A DNA stretch of 64,000 nucleotides from Brachycybe producta (GCA_036925085.1 JAUPFP010000032.1:825501-889500); one strand, 5' to 3'; shown: positions 37,601 through 51,600, counted from the first letter of the stretch. The notes: generated by a model from the letters alone, not told the origin. Translations and numbers: made by a program.

Positions 37601-38363
37601 TACATATGCAGTATAAAATAATTGGTACATGATAATGAACTGCAAAGTACATGAAATGATAAACAACCAGAAAACACATATTGTCAAAAACAATTGAAAC
37701 AAGATAATCATAACACATAAACTATAAGTTAAGACATAACGATATTTACACTAAATAATGTGTGTGCGATTGAAAACATGCACGGTCATGCACCAAATTA
37801 CTGAAAATGGTTTTAAAAGAAAATGAATAACTGCTAATCACCACACCTACATGAAAGATTTCCGATTAAAGCAAGAATATTAAGTGCAAAGAACAATAAA
37901 AATTAAAAAAATCTACATTTAGCAGCGATTAATTCGTTTCCGGGTTGCTTCGCTAACTAAAATTACGAAATTGAAACGAAAACGAAATCACTTAATTTAA
38001 ATATATAAATTTCGTGAAACTTAATTTCGTACGAAATTTCGCTAACTCTCTAATGATAAAATTATACACGAAATTTCATCATCGGTTTCTTCTATGCAAG
38101 GCTACGAACTATTTTGATTTCCACCTTGTATGTTTTAATTAAATTAATTTTTAAGTTAGTTATTTTGATTGTTACTGATGACGTGATGTTCGGTTGGCAT
38201 ATTACTAGCACCATCTTTTGTTCTGCCTTTTTTTTAGTTTGCTTTGCCACCTTACTCTTTCATGCCTACGAACTCACTTTCTGTATAAATAGTAAATAAA
38301 AGTTAAATAATAGTTAATCCATTTTTCTTCTTCTAAATAAAGTAACTTTTTTTTTCTAATTTA

Positions 38364-38475
38364 GCTCGTTTTAGTGGACCACAGTGCTGAGTGGAACTCT
38401 TTTAAGTGGACCATTTGGGCTAAAGTAGACCACCACGGCTAAGTGGATAATGGGGTTTAAGTTGACCACTTTCTT
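38364..38475 (+). repeat. Degenerate AAGTGGACCA repeat
   Basis: About seven degenerate copies of (T/A)AAGTGGACCA in 110 bp of intergenic DNA. Confidence 0.6.
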
Positions 38476-38695
38476 TAGTGGACCTGGACCTTTAAGTTTA
38501 GGGCCCCATCACTGGATGTAGAGACTTAAAGCCTTAAGTGGTGGTGACCACACTGGATGGCTATTTTTCTTGCAAGAAATAAGTTAAAAAATATTGCTGT
38601 GAATCTTGCAAAGAGTATTTTCATGTTGATGTTTCAAAATAAACGTTTTATAGACAAAAATTTAAAAAAAAAAATATTTTAAAGTTTGCTTTAAT

Positions 38696-39255
38696 GTGGC
38701 TGAATAGATATTTTTGTTTTTGGTCTCCTCAGATTTATAGGATGGTTCTTCCTCCCTCCACCCCGCGATTTCGAGAAAATTTCTATTTTTCAAGCAAACG
38801 TTTTTCGGGAGAAACATTAGGAAAAAATTCAAAGTGTTTTAGAAACTAGAATAGTTGGTGATAATACTAAACGTTTTTTTATGATGATATCTTTCAAAAT
38901 AAACTTTTTATGAAATTATGACAGTTTGAAAAATAGGCGAATATAGTTTTTCATGAAATTTCTATGGAAAACTAAAAAAACGGGTCATTTTTCAAACTGA
39001 ACTATTAAAATTGTTTACTTTGTAAGATATCACCACGAAGAAACTTTTAGCATCATTTTCTACCATTCTAGTTTTGAAAACAATTTGAATTGTTTCGCAA
39101 TGATGTTTTAAAAAAAAACGTGCGCTTTTTTGTTTTTGCATCCAAGTTTTACAAAAAACCGTCTATGAAGCCTATAGCAATTAGCCATTACGGTGGCGCC
39201 ATCTGGCGGGCGGGGGGAGAGTTCATACAAAACCAAACTAAATATCTATTCATCC
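38696..39255. mobile_element. Palindromic element family 'ACTAGAAT', copy 1
   Basis: Termini are GTGGCTGAATAGATATTT and AAATATCTATTCATCCC. Inverted inner blocks are GTGTTTTAGAAACTAGAAT and ATTCTAGTTTTGAAAACAAT. Four copies lie within 6.2 kb (also 40567-41054, 43046-43576 and about 44085-44874). Confidence 0.7.
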
Positions 39256-39381
39256 CTTTCAATTGCGTAATTTTCAAACTCGCATAAAAAAGCTTATTTT
39301 GAAAGATACCAACATGAAAATTCTTTACCTAATGAATTTTTCATTCTCCACCCCCTTAAGGGAATGATCTTGCTCATACAT

Positions 39382-39397
39382 GGTTGCCATGGTAACC
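39382..39397 (+). promoter_or_regulatory. RFX X-box upstream of the ELAPOR gene
   Basis: GGTTGCCATGGTAACC is a near-perfect inverted repeat that fits the RFX-factor X-box (GTTGCC, 2-nt spacer, GGTAAC). It lies about 165 bp upstream of the ATG, a usual place for an X-box. RFX factors control ciliary and secretory programmes in animals. Function here is inferred from motif and position only. Confidence 0.6.
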
Positions 39398-39562
39398 ATC
39401 CTATTCCGATCTATGTGCCCTTATGGTTTTATTGCCACCATTTGTTTTCTGTTGAAGGGAGATGTTCTTGTATTTTAGTTATTCTGTTAAAATAGAATAT
39501 TTTTAAATATAATTATTTCTTGTCTTATTTTTAACCAGAAAACTTGATAAATATTTGAAGAA

Positions 39563-39652
39563 ATGCAATTATTATTGCTGATATTTATTGGGATTATTAT
39601 TTCATGGCAAACAATTGTTATTATGGGAGATGAAATTCCCACTTGTCAACCG
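39563..39652 (+). CDS. ELAPOR: ELAPOR exon 1
   Basis: Residues 1-30: hydrophobic signal peptide MQLLLLIFIGIIISWQ, then MGDEIPTCQP. The donor is CCG|GTAAGA, phase 0. The ATG follows GAAGAA. Confidence 0.85.
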
Positions 39653-42600
39653 GTAAGAATAATTATTAATATTTAATATTAACATAATTAAAATTATTAA
39701 TTTTGTAATCAGATTGGATTTTATACTAAAATTCAATTTTATTATAATTTTTTTTAATAATAAAATTGGAATGTTGCATAGGCCTATTAAATTAGGGATT
39801 GGTTGCGCTGTGTTGGTTCAGCGCCATCTATTGGTTAAGATTGAAAACTGGTTGAAATTATTTGGCGCCAAAATTTAAACTGTATGGCCTGTTTTCCACT
39901 TTGGTGAACATCTGCGCCGTGAAAAAATTTAAACTGTTGAACAATAACAGTGTTTCCTATGGAGAAGTCAGCTAATGCATTTCTATTGGTTGGCTACCAT
40001 AACATCACCAATAGGAGAAAAGCCATTCAATGGAACGCCCTTAATTCCAAAAAAAAGCACAAATATTCGCCAAAAAAGAGGTTGAAAAAAAAGGTTGAAG
40101 TTGATTCAACCTTCTGTTTGGTGAATATTTGTGCTTTTTTTGAGGGCGTTCTGGTCGCCATCTTTATTTTTTCTCTTCGTTTTCGGTGAGTGTTTTTTTA
40201 TCGATTTTTCTTCAATTGCTCATCATTTCAAGTAAATTAATGTATTTTAATTAGTTGTAGAATATATTTAACTATAGTTTTACACAAAAATAACGCCGTT
40301 TCGATGTAAATATTGATGAGAAACGGCAATTTAGGGTTTAGTTCAAGTGGTAGAGCGAATGTGGTTTTCTCACTTCAATTGGCCTAACATAAGGAACCAA
40401 ACCATAATAGTGAATAAGCGGGAAGCCACGTTTGTTCTGTTATTAGTCGCCGTATCGAATTTCTTTTCTCCTACTAATAGAAATGCATTAACACATATTC
40501 TCCATAGTAAACATTTGTTATTTTTAAAACAGTTCAAATTTTCGCCCCAATGGAAACAAGGCCGTAAGGTGGCTTTATAGATATTTATTTGCCTTTTCTA
40601 ACTCGGGATGGCGCCCCTGCAGTGGCTCCTGATATATGCACCATAGACGTTTTCGTAAAATTCGGAGTAAAAACGTCAAGTGAACGTTTTTTTTAGAAAC
40701 ATTACGAGAAAATTTAAATTGTGTTTTTCAAAACTAGAAGGGTAAAAGATGATGCTAAAAGTTTTTTCATGGCAATATCTTACAAAATAAACAATATTAT
40801 AGTTCAGTTTAAAAATGACCGAGTTTTATTTGGTTTTTCCATTGACATTTCATGAACAACTATTTTCGCCTGTTATTCAAACTGTAATAAAAAGTTTATT
40901 TTGAAAGATATCATCATGAAAAAACTTTTAGCATTATCGCCAACTATTCTAGTTTCGAAAACACTTTGAATTTGTTCGTAATGTTTCTTCTAAAAAATGT
41001 TCACGTGAAAAATAGAAATTTTCCAAAAAGCAAGATAATTATCTGTAGAGCCACCTTAAGTGAAAAGTGAAGAATAAACTTGGAAGTGGTTTAGAAACTA
41101 GAAGGCTAGCTTTAATCACTTCAGGGTATATCTTTCAAAATAAGCTTTTTATGTCAGGTTTTCAAAAATTTGAAACGTTGGTCATAGAATAGTTTAAAAT
41201 GAAGTAGCTGATATTTCATTCTTTTGTTACGAATCTTTTAAAATAAAACTTTGTTGATGTTTTTCATTCTGAATTTCATGATATTTGTTTGTAGCAGGAT
41301 TTCCATTATGAATTTACCGAATGTGATCAATATGGAGGACGGTGGCGTGTTTCGGTTCCTTACCCCGGACGATGTACGGGTGGAGCACCGAATGCACCCA
41401 TTCGTATTAACAACTGCAGTGGGTCTTTTTTTAAGTTACTTTTTCAATTTATTCTTATAAAACTGGCGCCAGTCTTAGAGCGAGTGGCAGTTCTCAAGCC
41501 ATTGCTAGTTTTTGAACAAGTGACAGTATTCAAGCGAATGTCAGTCTTCATGCTAGTGCCAGTGTTCGAGCGAGAGCTAGCCTTCGAGCGAGAGCTAGCC
41601 TTCGAGCGAGTGCAAGTCTTTGAGCAAGTACCAGCGTACGAGAATCGAGCGAGTGTCAGTCTTTGAGCGAGTGCCAGTGTTCGAGCGAGTGCCAACCTTC
41701 GAGCGAGTGCCAGCCTTCGAGCGAGTGCCAGCCTTCGAGCGAGTGCCAGTGTTCGAGCGAGAGCTAACCTTCGAGCGAGAGCTAGCCTTCGAGCGAGCGC
41801 TAGCCTTCGAGCGAGTGCCAGCCTTCGAGCGAGGGCCAGTGTTCGAGCGAGTGGCAGTCTTCGAGCGAAAGCCAGTCTTCGAGGGTTTTAAAACTATTCC
41901 TATTTGTGTTTCTAGCTACTGCTTGCGAAGCAGGACGTTTTCTAAATATTTCCTCACTCAATTGTGAAACATGTCTACCGGGTACATATTCTCTCGGTGG
42001 AGGCGAAGTTTACGATACATGGGACAAACTTCCAAATGGATTTCGTGTGATTCATGAAAATTCTCAAAGTCCATTTCGTGAAATGTTGCCTTTCCACGTG
42101 GATACTCCTTACGTCAACTGTTCACAGTATGTGTGAATACAGTAGAGCGTCGGTTATCGGAACGGTCGGTTATCGGAACGGTCGGTTATCGGAGCCGTCG
42201 GTTATCGGAGCCGTCCGTTACCGGAACGGTCAGTTACAGGAGCCGCCGGTTACCGGAACGGTCCGTTATCGGAACCATCCATTATCGGAACTGTGCATTA
42301 TCAGAACCGTCCGTTATCGGAACTATGCATGGCCGACATTAGTTCCGATAAGAGACGTTCTACTGTATTTCTTCTTTAATTAATCGTATTTTCGAATTGA
42401 ACAAACAAAATGTTTGCAGATTTGGTTGGATTCCACATGGCGATTTCATTTACTCCCAAAGTGCCTCTTGTACTAGCGTTTTGGTATATACGGCAAAGCT
42501 CGTCAAATCTGGGAGACTTATTTACACGTACCAGTATACCGACGACAGTATAGTATTTCTGTTTCAGGTGTTTGGAATTTCTCCTATTTTGCGTAAATGG

Positions 42601-45600
42601 CAGCATTTATAATATTTGATATTTTTTCCCTTCTGAAAACATATTAGGTTCAAAACGACCAATGTCTGCCAGTTGACGAAGTTGAGCAAAGTAGGTGGCC
42701 ACCGCCTACCGAAGAAGGAAAATGGCGAACTCTGACTGTTCCGTTGAAAGCGGGACTTAATATTCTACAATGGAAAACAATCGGCATGTTTGCGGACAGA
42801 ACCAAAAAGAAGGCATCGGTTTTAATTAAAACCATAAAGATCACGGGTACGCATGCGAGCGAGACATTCCGTCGTGATCCTTTGAAATAAATTTGAAAAT
42901 TGCCAGCTAGCGAGAGCAGAACACGGTTCTCTCTAACTTAGCTGGATTGGTTTCATCACCGCCAAGTGACTCATTTAGGAACTGGTTGCAATTTATAAAT
43001 ATCCGTATGTGATGATGTGTCGCAAAACCTATGGAAATAATTAACGTGGCTGAATAGATAGTTATTTTGCTTTTGTCTCTCCAGGCGGCGCCACTGCAGT
43101 GGCTAAGGCTAACCTCCATAGAGGTTTTTTGTAAAATTTGCACGCGAAAATGTCAAGCTAACGTTTTTTTTAAAAACATTACGAAAAAATTCAAATTGTT
43201 TTCAAAACTAGAATGGTAAAAGATTTTTCATGGCAGTTTCTTAAAAAATAAACAATTTATAGTTCAGTTTCAAAATTAGGTTTTTCCATTGACATTTCAT
43301 GAAAAACTATTTTCGACATTTTTCAAACTGTCATAAAAAGTTTATTTTGGAAGATATTATCATGAAATATACTTTTAGCATTATCAGCAACTATTCTAGT
43401 TTCTAAAACACTTTGGAGTTTTTTCGTAATGTTTCTTCTGAAAAACGTTCGCTTGAAAAATGTAAATTTTCGCAAAACTGCAATTTGGGAGGAAGAAACC
43501 TCTTATATGAACATAATAGCCAATGCATTGGTGCCATCTGGTGAGAAGAAAACAAAATGAATATCTATTCAGCCACCGCAATATTGTACGAAAAAAAAAT
43601 CGCAAGATGAAAATCATCAAGATTGTCGCTACCACAATTTAAGTGTTGAGTATTGAATTTTATTTCAGGTTTGGCTTATACTTCAGGATGTGTTTTATGT
43701 CCGAACGGAACTTTCAGCAGCGGTGAATCGGCTTTCTGTCGAGACTGTTCGATTAACACGTTTTCGCATCGAGGATCCAGTAGATGCACAAAGTGCAATC
43801 CAAACCAATATTCCGGTACTTGGTAATATGGGATTTTGTGTTGTGCTTGTTTTTCACAGGCAAATAGAAAACGGGATAAACAGACGTTGGCTCCGCCCTT
43901 TTCATACCGACGGTAACGACCGGCAACTTCTAATTGGTTTGTTGTGTGGTTCGACGTTGAAAAGGGCGGAGCATGTGACGTCAAACTACATAAGCAACCA
44001 ATTAGAAGTTGCATTCGTCATAAAAAGGGCGGAGCCAACTTCTGTTCATCCCGTTTTCTAATTGCCTGTTGTTTTTCTCCCTCTTCTTGAATGAATTGTT
44101 GTCGCTTGTTTGGTTTTTGTTTTCGTCCACCCTCAGGTGGCGCCACTGGAGACAGGCAATTAGAAATCGGGACGAACAGAAGTTGGCGCTGCCCTTTTTA
44201 TGACGAACAGCAACTTCTATTTGGTTTGTTGTGTTGTTAGACGTTGAAAAGGGCGGAGCATGTGACGTCAGACTACATACCCAATACCCCATACCCCATA
44301 CCAATTAGAAGTTGCGTTTGTCATAAAAAGGGCGGAGCCAACTTCTGTTTGTCCTGATTTCTAATTGCCTGTCCACTGGAGTGACTATTATGTTCTATAG
44401 GAGATTTCTTCCGCCCCCTCCTCCACCCCGCAGTTTCCAGAAAATTTATATTTTTCAAGCGAACGTTTTTCAGGAGAAACATTACGAAAAAATTGAAAGT
44501 GTTTTAGAAACTAGAATAGTTGGTGATTATGCTAAACGTTTTTTTCGTGATGATATCTTTCAAAATAAACTTTTTATGACAGTTTGAAAAATAGGCGAAA
44601 ATAGTTTTTCATGAAATGTCAATGGAAAACTAAAAAAACGGGTTATTTTTCTAACTGAATTATAAAATTGTTTATTTTGTAAGATATTGCCACGAAATAA
44701 CTTTTAGCATCATCTTTTACCATTCTAGTTTAGAAAACAATTTGAATTTTTTCATAATGTTGTTTTTAAAAAACGTTGGTCAATTTCGAAATTTTAAAAA
44801 AATTCTATGGAGGCCAGCTTCAGCCACTGCAGTGGCGCCGTCTGGCGATACAAAAGCAAAATAAATATCTATAATGTAACGAACCACCTTGTGGTGGATA
44901 AAATGTACCAAAAAGCGGTTGGCTATGCCGCTTATTTTATCCTGGTTCGGGAGGAAGGGAACAAATTAATCCCATTTCATATTCCTCACAAGTTCTTCCT
45001 TGTTGAACTTTTACAGAAAAAAATGGATCTTTTAGCTGTCTGCTACTCCTCGGGCTTTCGCCCGTTAAAAGCCGGTTGATCGTGCTGTCCCTTGAAGTTG
45101 CATCTAGAAGTATTGATCCGGGTTTTCACCCGGATTGGTAATTCGAGATGAAGACGTTGTTAGAACTTTCGTCCTATAGATAAGTAAAAAAAATTAGACT
45201 TGGCAACTTTTTACTCTTCATAACAATTTATTCTCATAATATACAGAATTTGGCCACAATCGGCATAATTTTCAGTATTAAGAGTACAATTTAAAAAGTG
45301 CTTCCTTAGTCTTCAAAAAGACTGTTCTCTCTGAACAAACTTGAGCATAGATTCGTTGTCTCAAGAGTGCTTGATTTACACAAAAATACACGGCCTTTTA
45401 TACCCAAAAAAAAGGATACTGAGAACATTTTCTCAGTATTCTCTGATTGGGCAAAATCGAAATCAAAAACCAAACTGGCCAATCAAAATGATTGACCAGT
45501 GGTCACCAAAATATAGAAAAATGATTCATCATCAATTAAAACCAATATTCCAAGAAAAACTCAACCCCATTGACTTAATGCTACTGCTTATCAAGTTATC

Positions 45601-48600
45601 AGTATGATCTTTTTGTATTAAGGGGTGGGATTGGGAGGAGAGGACCCAAACAGGATATTGGCATCCTCAGCTGTAGAGAACTGAGTCAACCCTCTGTACG
45701 ATAGTACAGAGGGGTGACAAAATTCCATGCCATTCTAAAAACAAAAATAAACGATCCAGGAAAAATTAAGCGACCCAGGATCGCTCCTGGACTGATCGTT
45801 TCAATAAAGCGCCACTTACCTTAGGGTGATTATAGTATAAAAGCTCGTTGAACTTTATTTTGTTGACCAGGTTCAAAATTATGAGAAAACTTGAAAGTGT
45901 TTTAGAAACTAGAAGGGTAGTTCAATCACTACATGGTATATTGCAAAGTTACTTCGAAAAATCTCCACAAAGAGCGCTAGCATCGTTTTTCTATTGAGCC
46001 CGTAGACCTGATGTTAAAGAAAAAATGTTAATTTTTTAAATACACAGTTGCAGCGGCTATATGTTTATTTTTCATATTTAAAGTTGTCCAATTTTGATGG
46101 TTCAAAGTGCAATGTGCACCATAAATATATACTGATCGAGTGATAGAATGACAAAAAATTGGAAAGTGTTTTTCTATTTTTAAAAACTATTCCAAAATCG
46201 CGAATTTCTAACTCTTATGTTAAACTCCATTGAGTACCCCCAAAGCTCGTAAGCAAAAAACATCCATTAAAATGCTCGTCAAAATACGTAATAATAATTT
46301 TAAAAAACCACAATTAAACCACAGTGAAGCCAACACATTGGAGCACGTGCTGATTTTTTTCTGGCTTTTTAAAATTATTTTTGGGCGTACTCAATGGAGT
46401 TTAACATAAGAGTTAGAAATTCGCGATTTTGAAATAGTTTTTAAAAATAGAATCGCACTTACCAATTTTTCGCCATTCTATCACTCGATCAGCATATATT
46501 TAAGGTGCACATTGTACTTTGAAAACTTAATATTGGACAACTTTAAATACGAAAAATGAACGTATTGCCGCCGCGACTGTGTATTTTAAAAATTAACATT
46601 TATTCTTTAACATTGGGTCTATGGGCTCAATAGAAAAACGATGCTAGGGCTCTTTGTGGAGATTTTTCAAAGTAATTTTGCGATGTATAGCCTCTTAAGA
46701 GGATTTTTATTTTGCTATCTTTTAAAAACATGAAAATATAGAGAGAAAAGAAATTTGAATTCACCCAATTTTAAGTAGACATTAAATTTTGATCTATGAA
46801 AAGTTTATTTTGAAAGATAGCAACATGAAAATACCCTGAGCTACTCTTCTAGTTTCTAAAACACATTAAGTTTCTTTTCATTTTGAACCTGACTTTTTCA
46901 GATGTCTAGTTTTAAAAAAAAATTGAAAATGTACTAAAAACTAGAATAGTAAGTTTAGGATATTTTTATGCCTATTTTAATATATTTCAATTTGCACAAG
47001 GAGGCATTTTTTTCCCGGTTTTTGTTGTTTTTTAAACATTTCGAGGGAAAAAAAAATAGTTTAAATTGTGATCAAATATTGAAATCTTAATTATTCTCTT
47101 GTAGGTCAAGGGGCAGCAAGTTGTAAGAGAAAGTTACCTTGTATGGAAAAAGATTACTACTTAATTTATGACCAATGTGATAGTCATAAACAGGTTACTA
47201 ATAACTTAATATTTTAATTTAAACTTAATTTACATAATTATTTAATGTTATAAATTCGATTTGAATTCTTATTTGTAATTTTTCAATATTTAAAATCTAT
47301 GTAAAGTTAGGAAGAAACTTCATCTAAAGTGGTTGTCTAAATGATAGTACACCTAACCCTTTTCACCTAAATGACAGGACACCTAACACTTTTCACCTAA
47401 ATGATAGTACACCGAAAACTTTTCACCTAAATGAACATTAACCTAAAGGACATTCTTTTAATACATTTTCATCTGAAAATCTTTAAGCTAATACCCATTT
47501 TACCTTTAAGTTGTTCACCAAAATGATAGTACACCTAACCTTTTTCACCTAAATTAAAGTACACCTAACCCTTTTCATCTAAATGAAAGTACACCTAACC
47601 CTTTTCATCTAAATGAAAGTACACCTAACCCTTTTCACCTAAATGATAGTACACCTAACCCTTTTCACCTAAATGACAGTATGCATAAACCTTTTCATCT
47701 AAATGACAGTACACCTAAACCTTTTCAAGTAAATTACAGTACACCGAAAACTTTTCACCTAAAATCCTAAATGAACATTAACCTAAAAGACATTTTTCCA
47801 ATACATTTTCATCTGAAAATCTTTAAGCTAATACTCATTTTACCTAAATTTGTTCAGGTATTTTTCACCTAAATATTTTTGATAGCTCATCTTCTCTAAA
47901 CTAATTCACCTAAAATAAATTTCGCCTAAAGTATTTTCATCTAAAGATTTTTTTTCTTTCAAACCATTTTACATAAAGAAATTTTCCCAAATAAATTTTA
48001 CATAAAATATTTTTATCTAAAGATTTTTCTCCTAAATCATTTCACCTAAAAAATTCGCCTAAATACATTTTAACATAATTAGTATTTTCATCTAAAGATT
48101 TTTTTTTATTCTAAATCATTTTACCTAACAAAATTTGCTCACCTAAAAGATTTTTATCTAAAGATTTTTCTTCTAAATCATTTTACCTAAAAAAAATCTC
48201 TTGCTATTTTCTAGACTACTTTGCACTACAAATGGTTTCAACCGAAAATTTGCGATGATTCTGCCCCTGGTTCTGTTTCCCTTCCACCATCGAAATACGA
48301 AGTTTCGTGCCCACGCTGTAATCCTGGCATGCATTATAGTAATTCAACTGGTTGTGTTTTCTGCCCGACGAATCACTTTTCAAACGGACAAAATGGTTAA
48401 TTTGGTTTAGGACTAATCTTCCATACCTTTGGGGCCTATTAATAAAAATGTGATTTTTTTAACGATTGCTTTTAGAATGTACTCGATGCCCTCCATCGAC
48501 AACGCCGGATTACCGTTACGAATTTTATATATGGAATAGCATGCCACCAACAATGGAGTCATCATGCTTGAGCTTAACTGGTAGGAGCCCTTAGATGAGT

Positions 48601-51600
48601 AAAACTGACTCCGTTAACCTTTAAAAGGTCCCTGCCATCCAGGTTTGATGATGAATGGCATCGACTGTCAGCAGGCTGGGACCTCGTGAGAACAACTTGT
48701 TTTAGGGCAAATGGTTTTAGGACAACTGTCAGTAGAGTAAATGGTTTTAAGGCAACTGTCCCTTTAGGGCAAATGATTTTTGGGCAAGTGTATATACGGC
48801 AGATGTCTTTAGGGCAAATGGCTCTTTAGGGCAAATGGCTTTAAGACATGTGTCTGTAGGGCAAATGTCTCTTTAGGGCAAAAGGCTTTAGGACAAGTGT
48901 CTGTAGGCCAAATGTCTCTTTAGGGCAAATGGCTTTAGGACAAGTGTCTGTAGGCCAAATGTCCCTTTAGGGCAAATGTCTTTTTGGAGCAATTTTATTT
49001 TAGGGCAAATGTCTCTTTAAGGCAAATGTCCTGTTAGGGCAAATGTCTTTAGGGCATATTAACTGTCCATAGGTCAAATGATTTTAGGGCAAGTGTCTAT
49101 AGGGCAAATGGCTTTAGGACAACTGTCTGTAGGGAAAATGGCTTTAGGACAACTGTCCATATGGCAAATGTCCCTTTAGGGCAAATGTCACACACCCCTG
49201 TTAACCACACTACCAAACTTTTTTGAATTATAAGAACCTTAAAACTTTTAACTTTCAAGAAAGTTTGTTTAAATTTACTGAAAGTTTATAAATCTTTTAT
49301 GCCTACAACAGACGGTGGCTGTCGTTCGCAAAATGGTTGGCAAGTCGCGACCGACTACATCCATAGCTCATTGGGCAATGACAATGATGCCTATTTGATT
49401 TTGGAAATGAGGGTTGAAGGTTTCCGAACTTCGGAAGCCGTATTAAACGGTCACGCTTTAGAAGTTGCCAGATTGAGTTTCGCTTTCGAACTTATTTGCA
49501 TCGGAAGTTGCGAATTTGTTTTTATGCAGGTTAGAAAATACTGTGAATCCCAAAGATTACCAAAATGATTTTTAAACTTAAAAATAAGTCAATAAAATCA
49601 CAAAAAAACTTAAAAAAATGAAATCACCAAACAACGCCATTTTGAATTTCAAGAAACGAAAGTCTTTCCCTCAATTTAGTGGTAAATGTTGTCACCTCAC
49701 ATTTCCATAATTCCTTAATCAAATACATGTATTCCCTACTCATATTCAACTCAATACAACTTTCCAATCAACTTGAGAGCCACGTGGCACGTGGTATAAT
49801 TCCAATATTCAATCCATAGTACTTTGAAATGAAAAGGGAATACATGTATTTGAATAGGGAATTAAAAGTAATGTGAGGTGACAACACCAAAATTCGAGTA
49901 GAGGTGTATACTTTGCGGTTTTTTTTTTATTCCCAAACGTCTATTGTTTGGTGGCGCATCTATCTGATAAAGTCCATTTATTGATTTTTATTTTTTTTAA
50001 ATTATATTAATCATTTTGGCAATTGTTGGGTTACGTCTTGACAATATTTTCTGAAATTTGTTTGTCTTTTACGAAAGGAGTCTTCGATCAGAGGAGTAAC
50101 AATTATTAAAAGTTGGACTGGATCGCAGCTATTGCAACAATATACTTACATCATAACTCAGAATACGTCTTATGTTTTCACTTGGGCTTTTCAAAAACAA
50201 ACTTCGCTCGAAGAACTTACGAAAGAGAACGGCTTTCGAAAGTTTTCTACGGATGACGACAAGGCAAAGATAATTTGGGTCAATTTAACAAATACTATTG
50301 ATGGTGGTGCATCTCAGTGCGAAACCTGTCCGAAAGGATCCGAAAATAACAGGTTCGTATTAATAAATGGGGTCACACTGAACGGAATGTTGTGCAGTGT
50401 TGCGCAACATATTTTGTTGACTTGAATACAAGAGACATTACACAATGTTTTAAAAGTATATTAAAATTTTGTTTTTTGATTAGATGTATTTCTTGTCCAG
50501 CCGGAAATTACATTGACGACAACAGTACGGAATGTCGTAAATGTCCACCGAACACGATTCCGTACAACATGAAAACATGTCAGCCGTGTGGATTCGGACT
50601 CAAGAGTGAAAACGGACAAATTTGTTACAGCGATTGTACAATCGAAGCATCCGAAGGCACGAATAGATCTTACAATTTTAGCAACCTCGTTGGGTAAATT
50701 TTGATTTGAAGGCCCTGTTTACAATGGGGTGAAAATTTGCACTTTGCGAAAATTTCAACTGAAGAAATGAAATGATTCAACTTTTGTTAGTATTGTTAGT
50801 ATTCGCCAAAAAGGATTTGGCGAATATTTGTACTTTTTTTATTTTTTTAGGGCATTCTGGTCGCCATATTGTTTCCGTTTCGTTTTGGTGAGTGTTTTTT
50901 TTGTCGATTTTTCTTCCGTTATTCATCATTTCAGATAAATTAATACATTTAATTAGATGTAGGATATATTTAACTATAGTTTTACAGAAAAATAACGTCG
51001 TTTCAACGTAAATATTGATGAGAAACGACAATTTATTGTCTAGCTAAACTGGTAGAGCGAGTGTAACGTCCCACCGGACCGTCACAATACCCCAGTAAGC
51101 TCACCCCAAAAACGGCGTAAAACTTACCGCTCAACCGGCTCCTCACGGGGACGGGACCGTACCCGTAGCCGTCTCCCACTCTCCCACACGGTGCTCCTCA
51201 GGTTGTGTCGACTCCAGGAGCCACCCTCGACGGACACGACGAAAGACCACGCCGCCACGCCGAGAATATCGCGGTAGAACACCGGTTCTACCGCGAGCCG
51301 ACACGAGTACCGGCCGACGAAGGTCGGAAAAGGACGGTGGAGTTTCCCCAAACCAGAAACCCACCCCCCTCGCGGTAACTCCCCAAAGAATAGACACGAC
51401 ACAAAGCAAGTGATGAAGATAAAAGTGTATTTATTGAACACTTACGATGTATGATGAAAGAGTGATGAAGGCAGTGATATCTCCACAACTTGGCTGGATA
51501 CCTTATCCAGCCAAGCCCCAGAAATATATTCAGAATAAAGGCCAAAAGGCCAAGGCACAAACACCAAAGAAGAACCAGAAGCACTGGCCAGTGGAGGTCC

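Larger units (their letters stand above)
36345..38062. mobile_element. Long-TIR element enclosing a second MITE
   Basis: The left arm (36345-36590) and right arm (37848-38062) are inverted copies. They include AGAGAGTAAGCGAAATTTCG against CGAAATTTCGCTAACTCTCT and TTTAATCGGAAATCTTTCATG against CATGAAAGATTTCCGATTAAA. A MITE sits right at the inner end of the left arm. The 700-bp interior has no recognisable transposase and contains a 40-bp tandem pair at 37521-37600. Confidence 0.75.

Noticed and set aside
40330..40385. tRNA or tRNA-derived SINE suggested by TAGTTCAAGTGGTAGAGCG
   Set aside because: Only a box-A-like word is present. There is no B box, acceptor stem or anticodon arm, and the word lies inside the arm of a palindromic MITE in both copies.
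41444..42383. ORFs of 60-115 codons around ELAPOR exon 3
   Set aside because: They read the 18-bp and 16-bp minisatellites. Only 41916-42126 is coding, by similarity and phase.
47328..48205. CRISPR-like array of ~30-bp repeats
   Set aside because: Repeats are contiguous without unique spacers and lie in an intron of an animal gene. It is an ordinary minisatellite.
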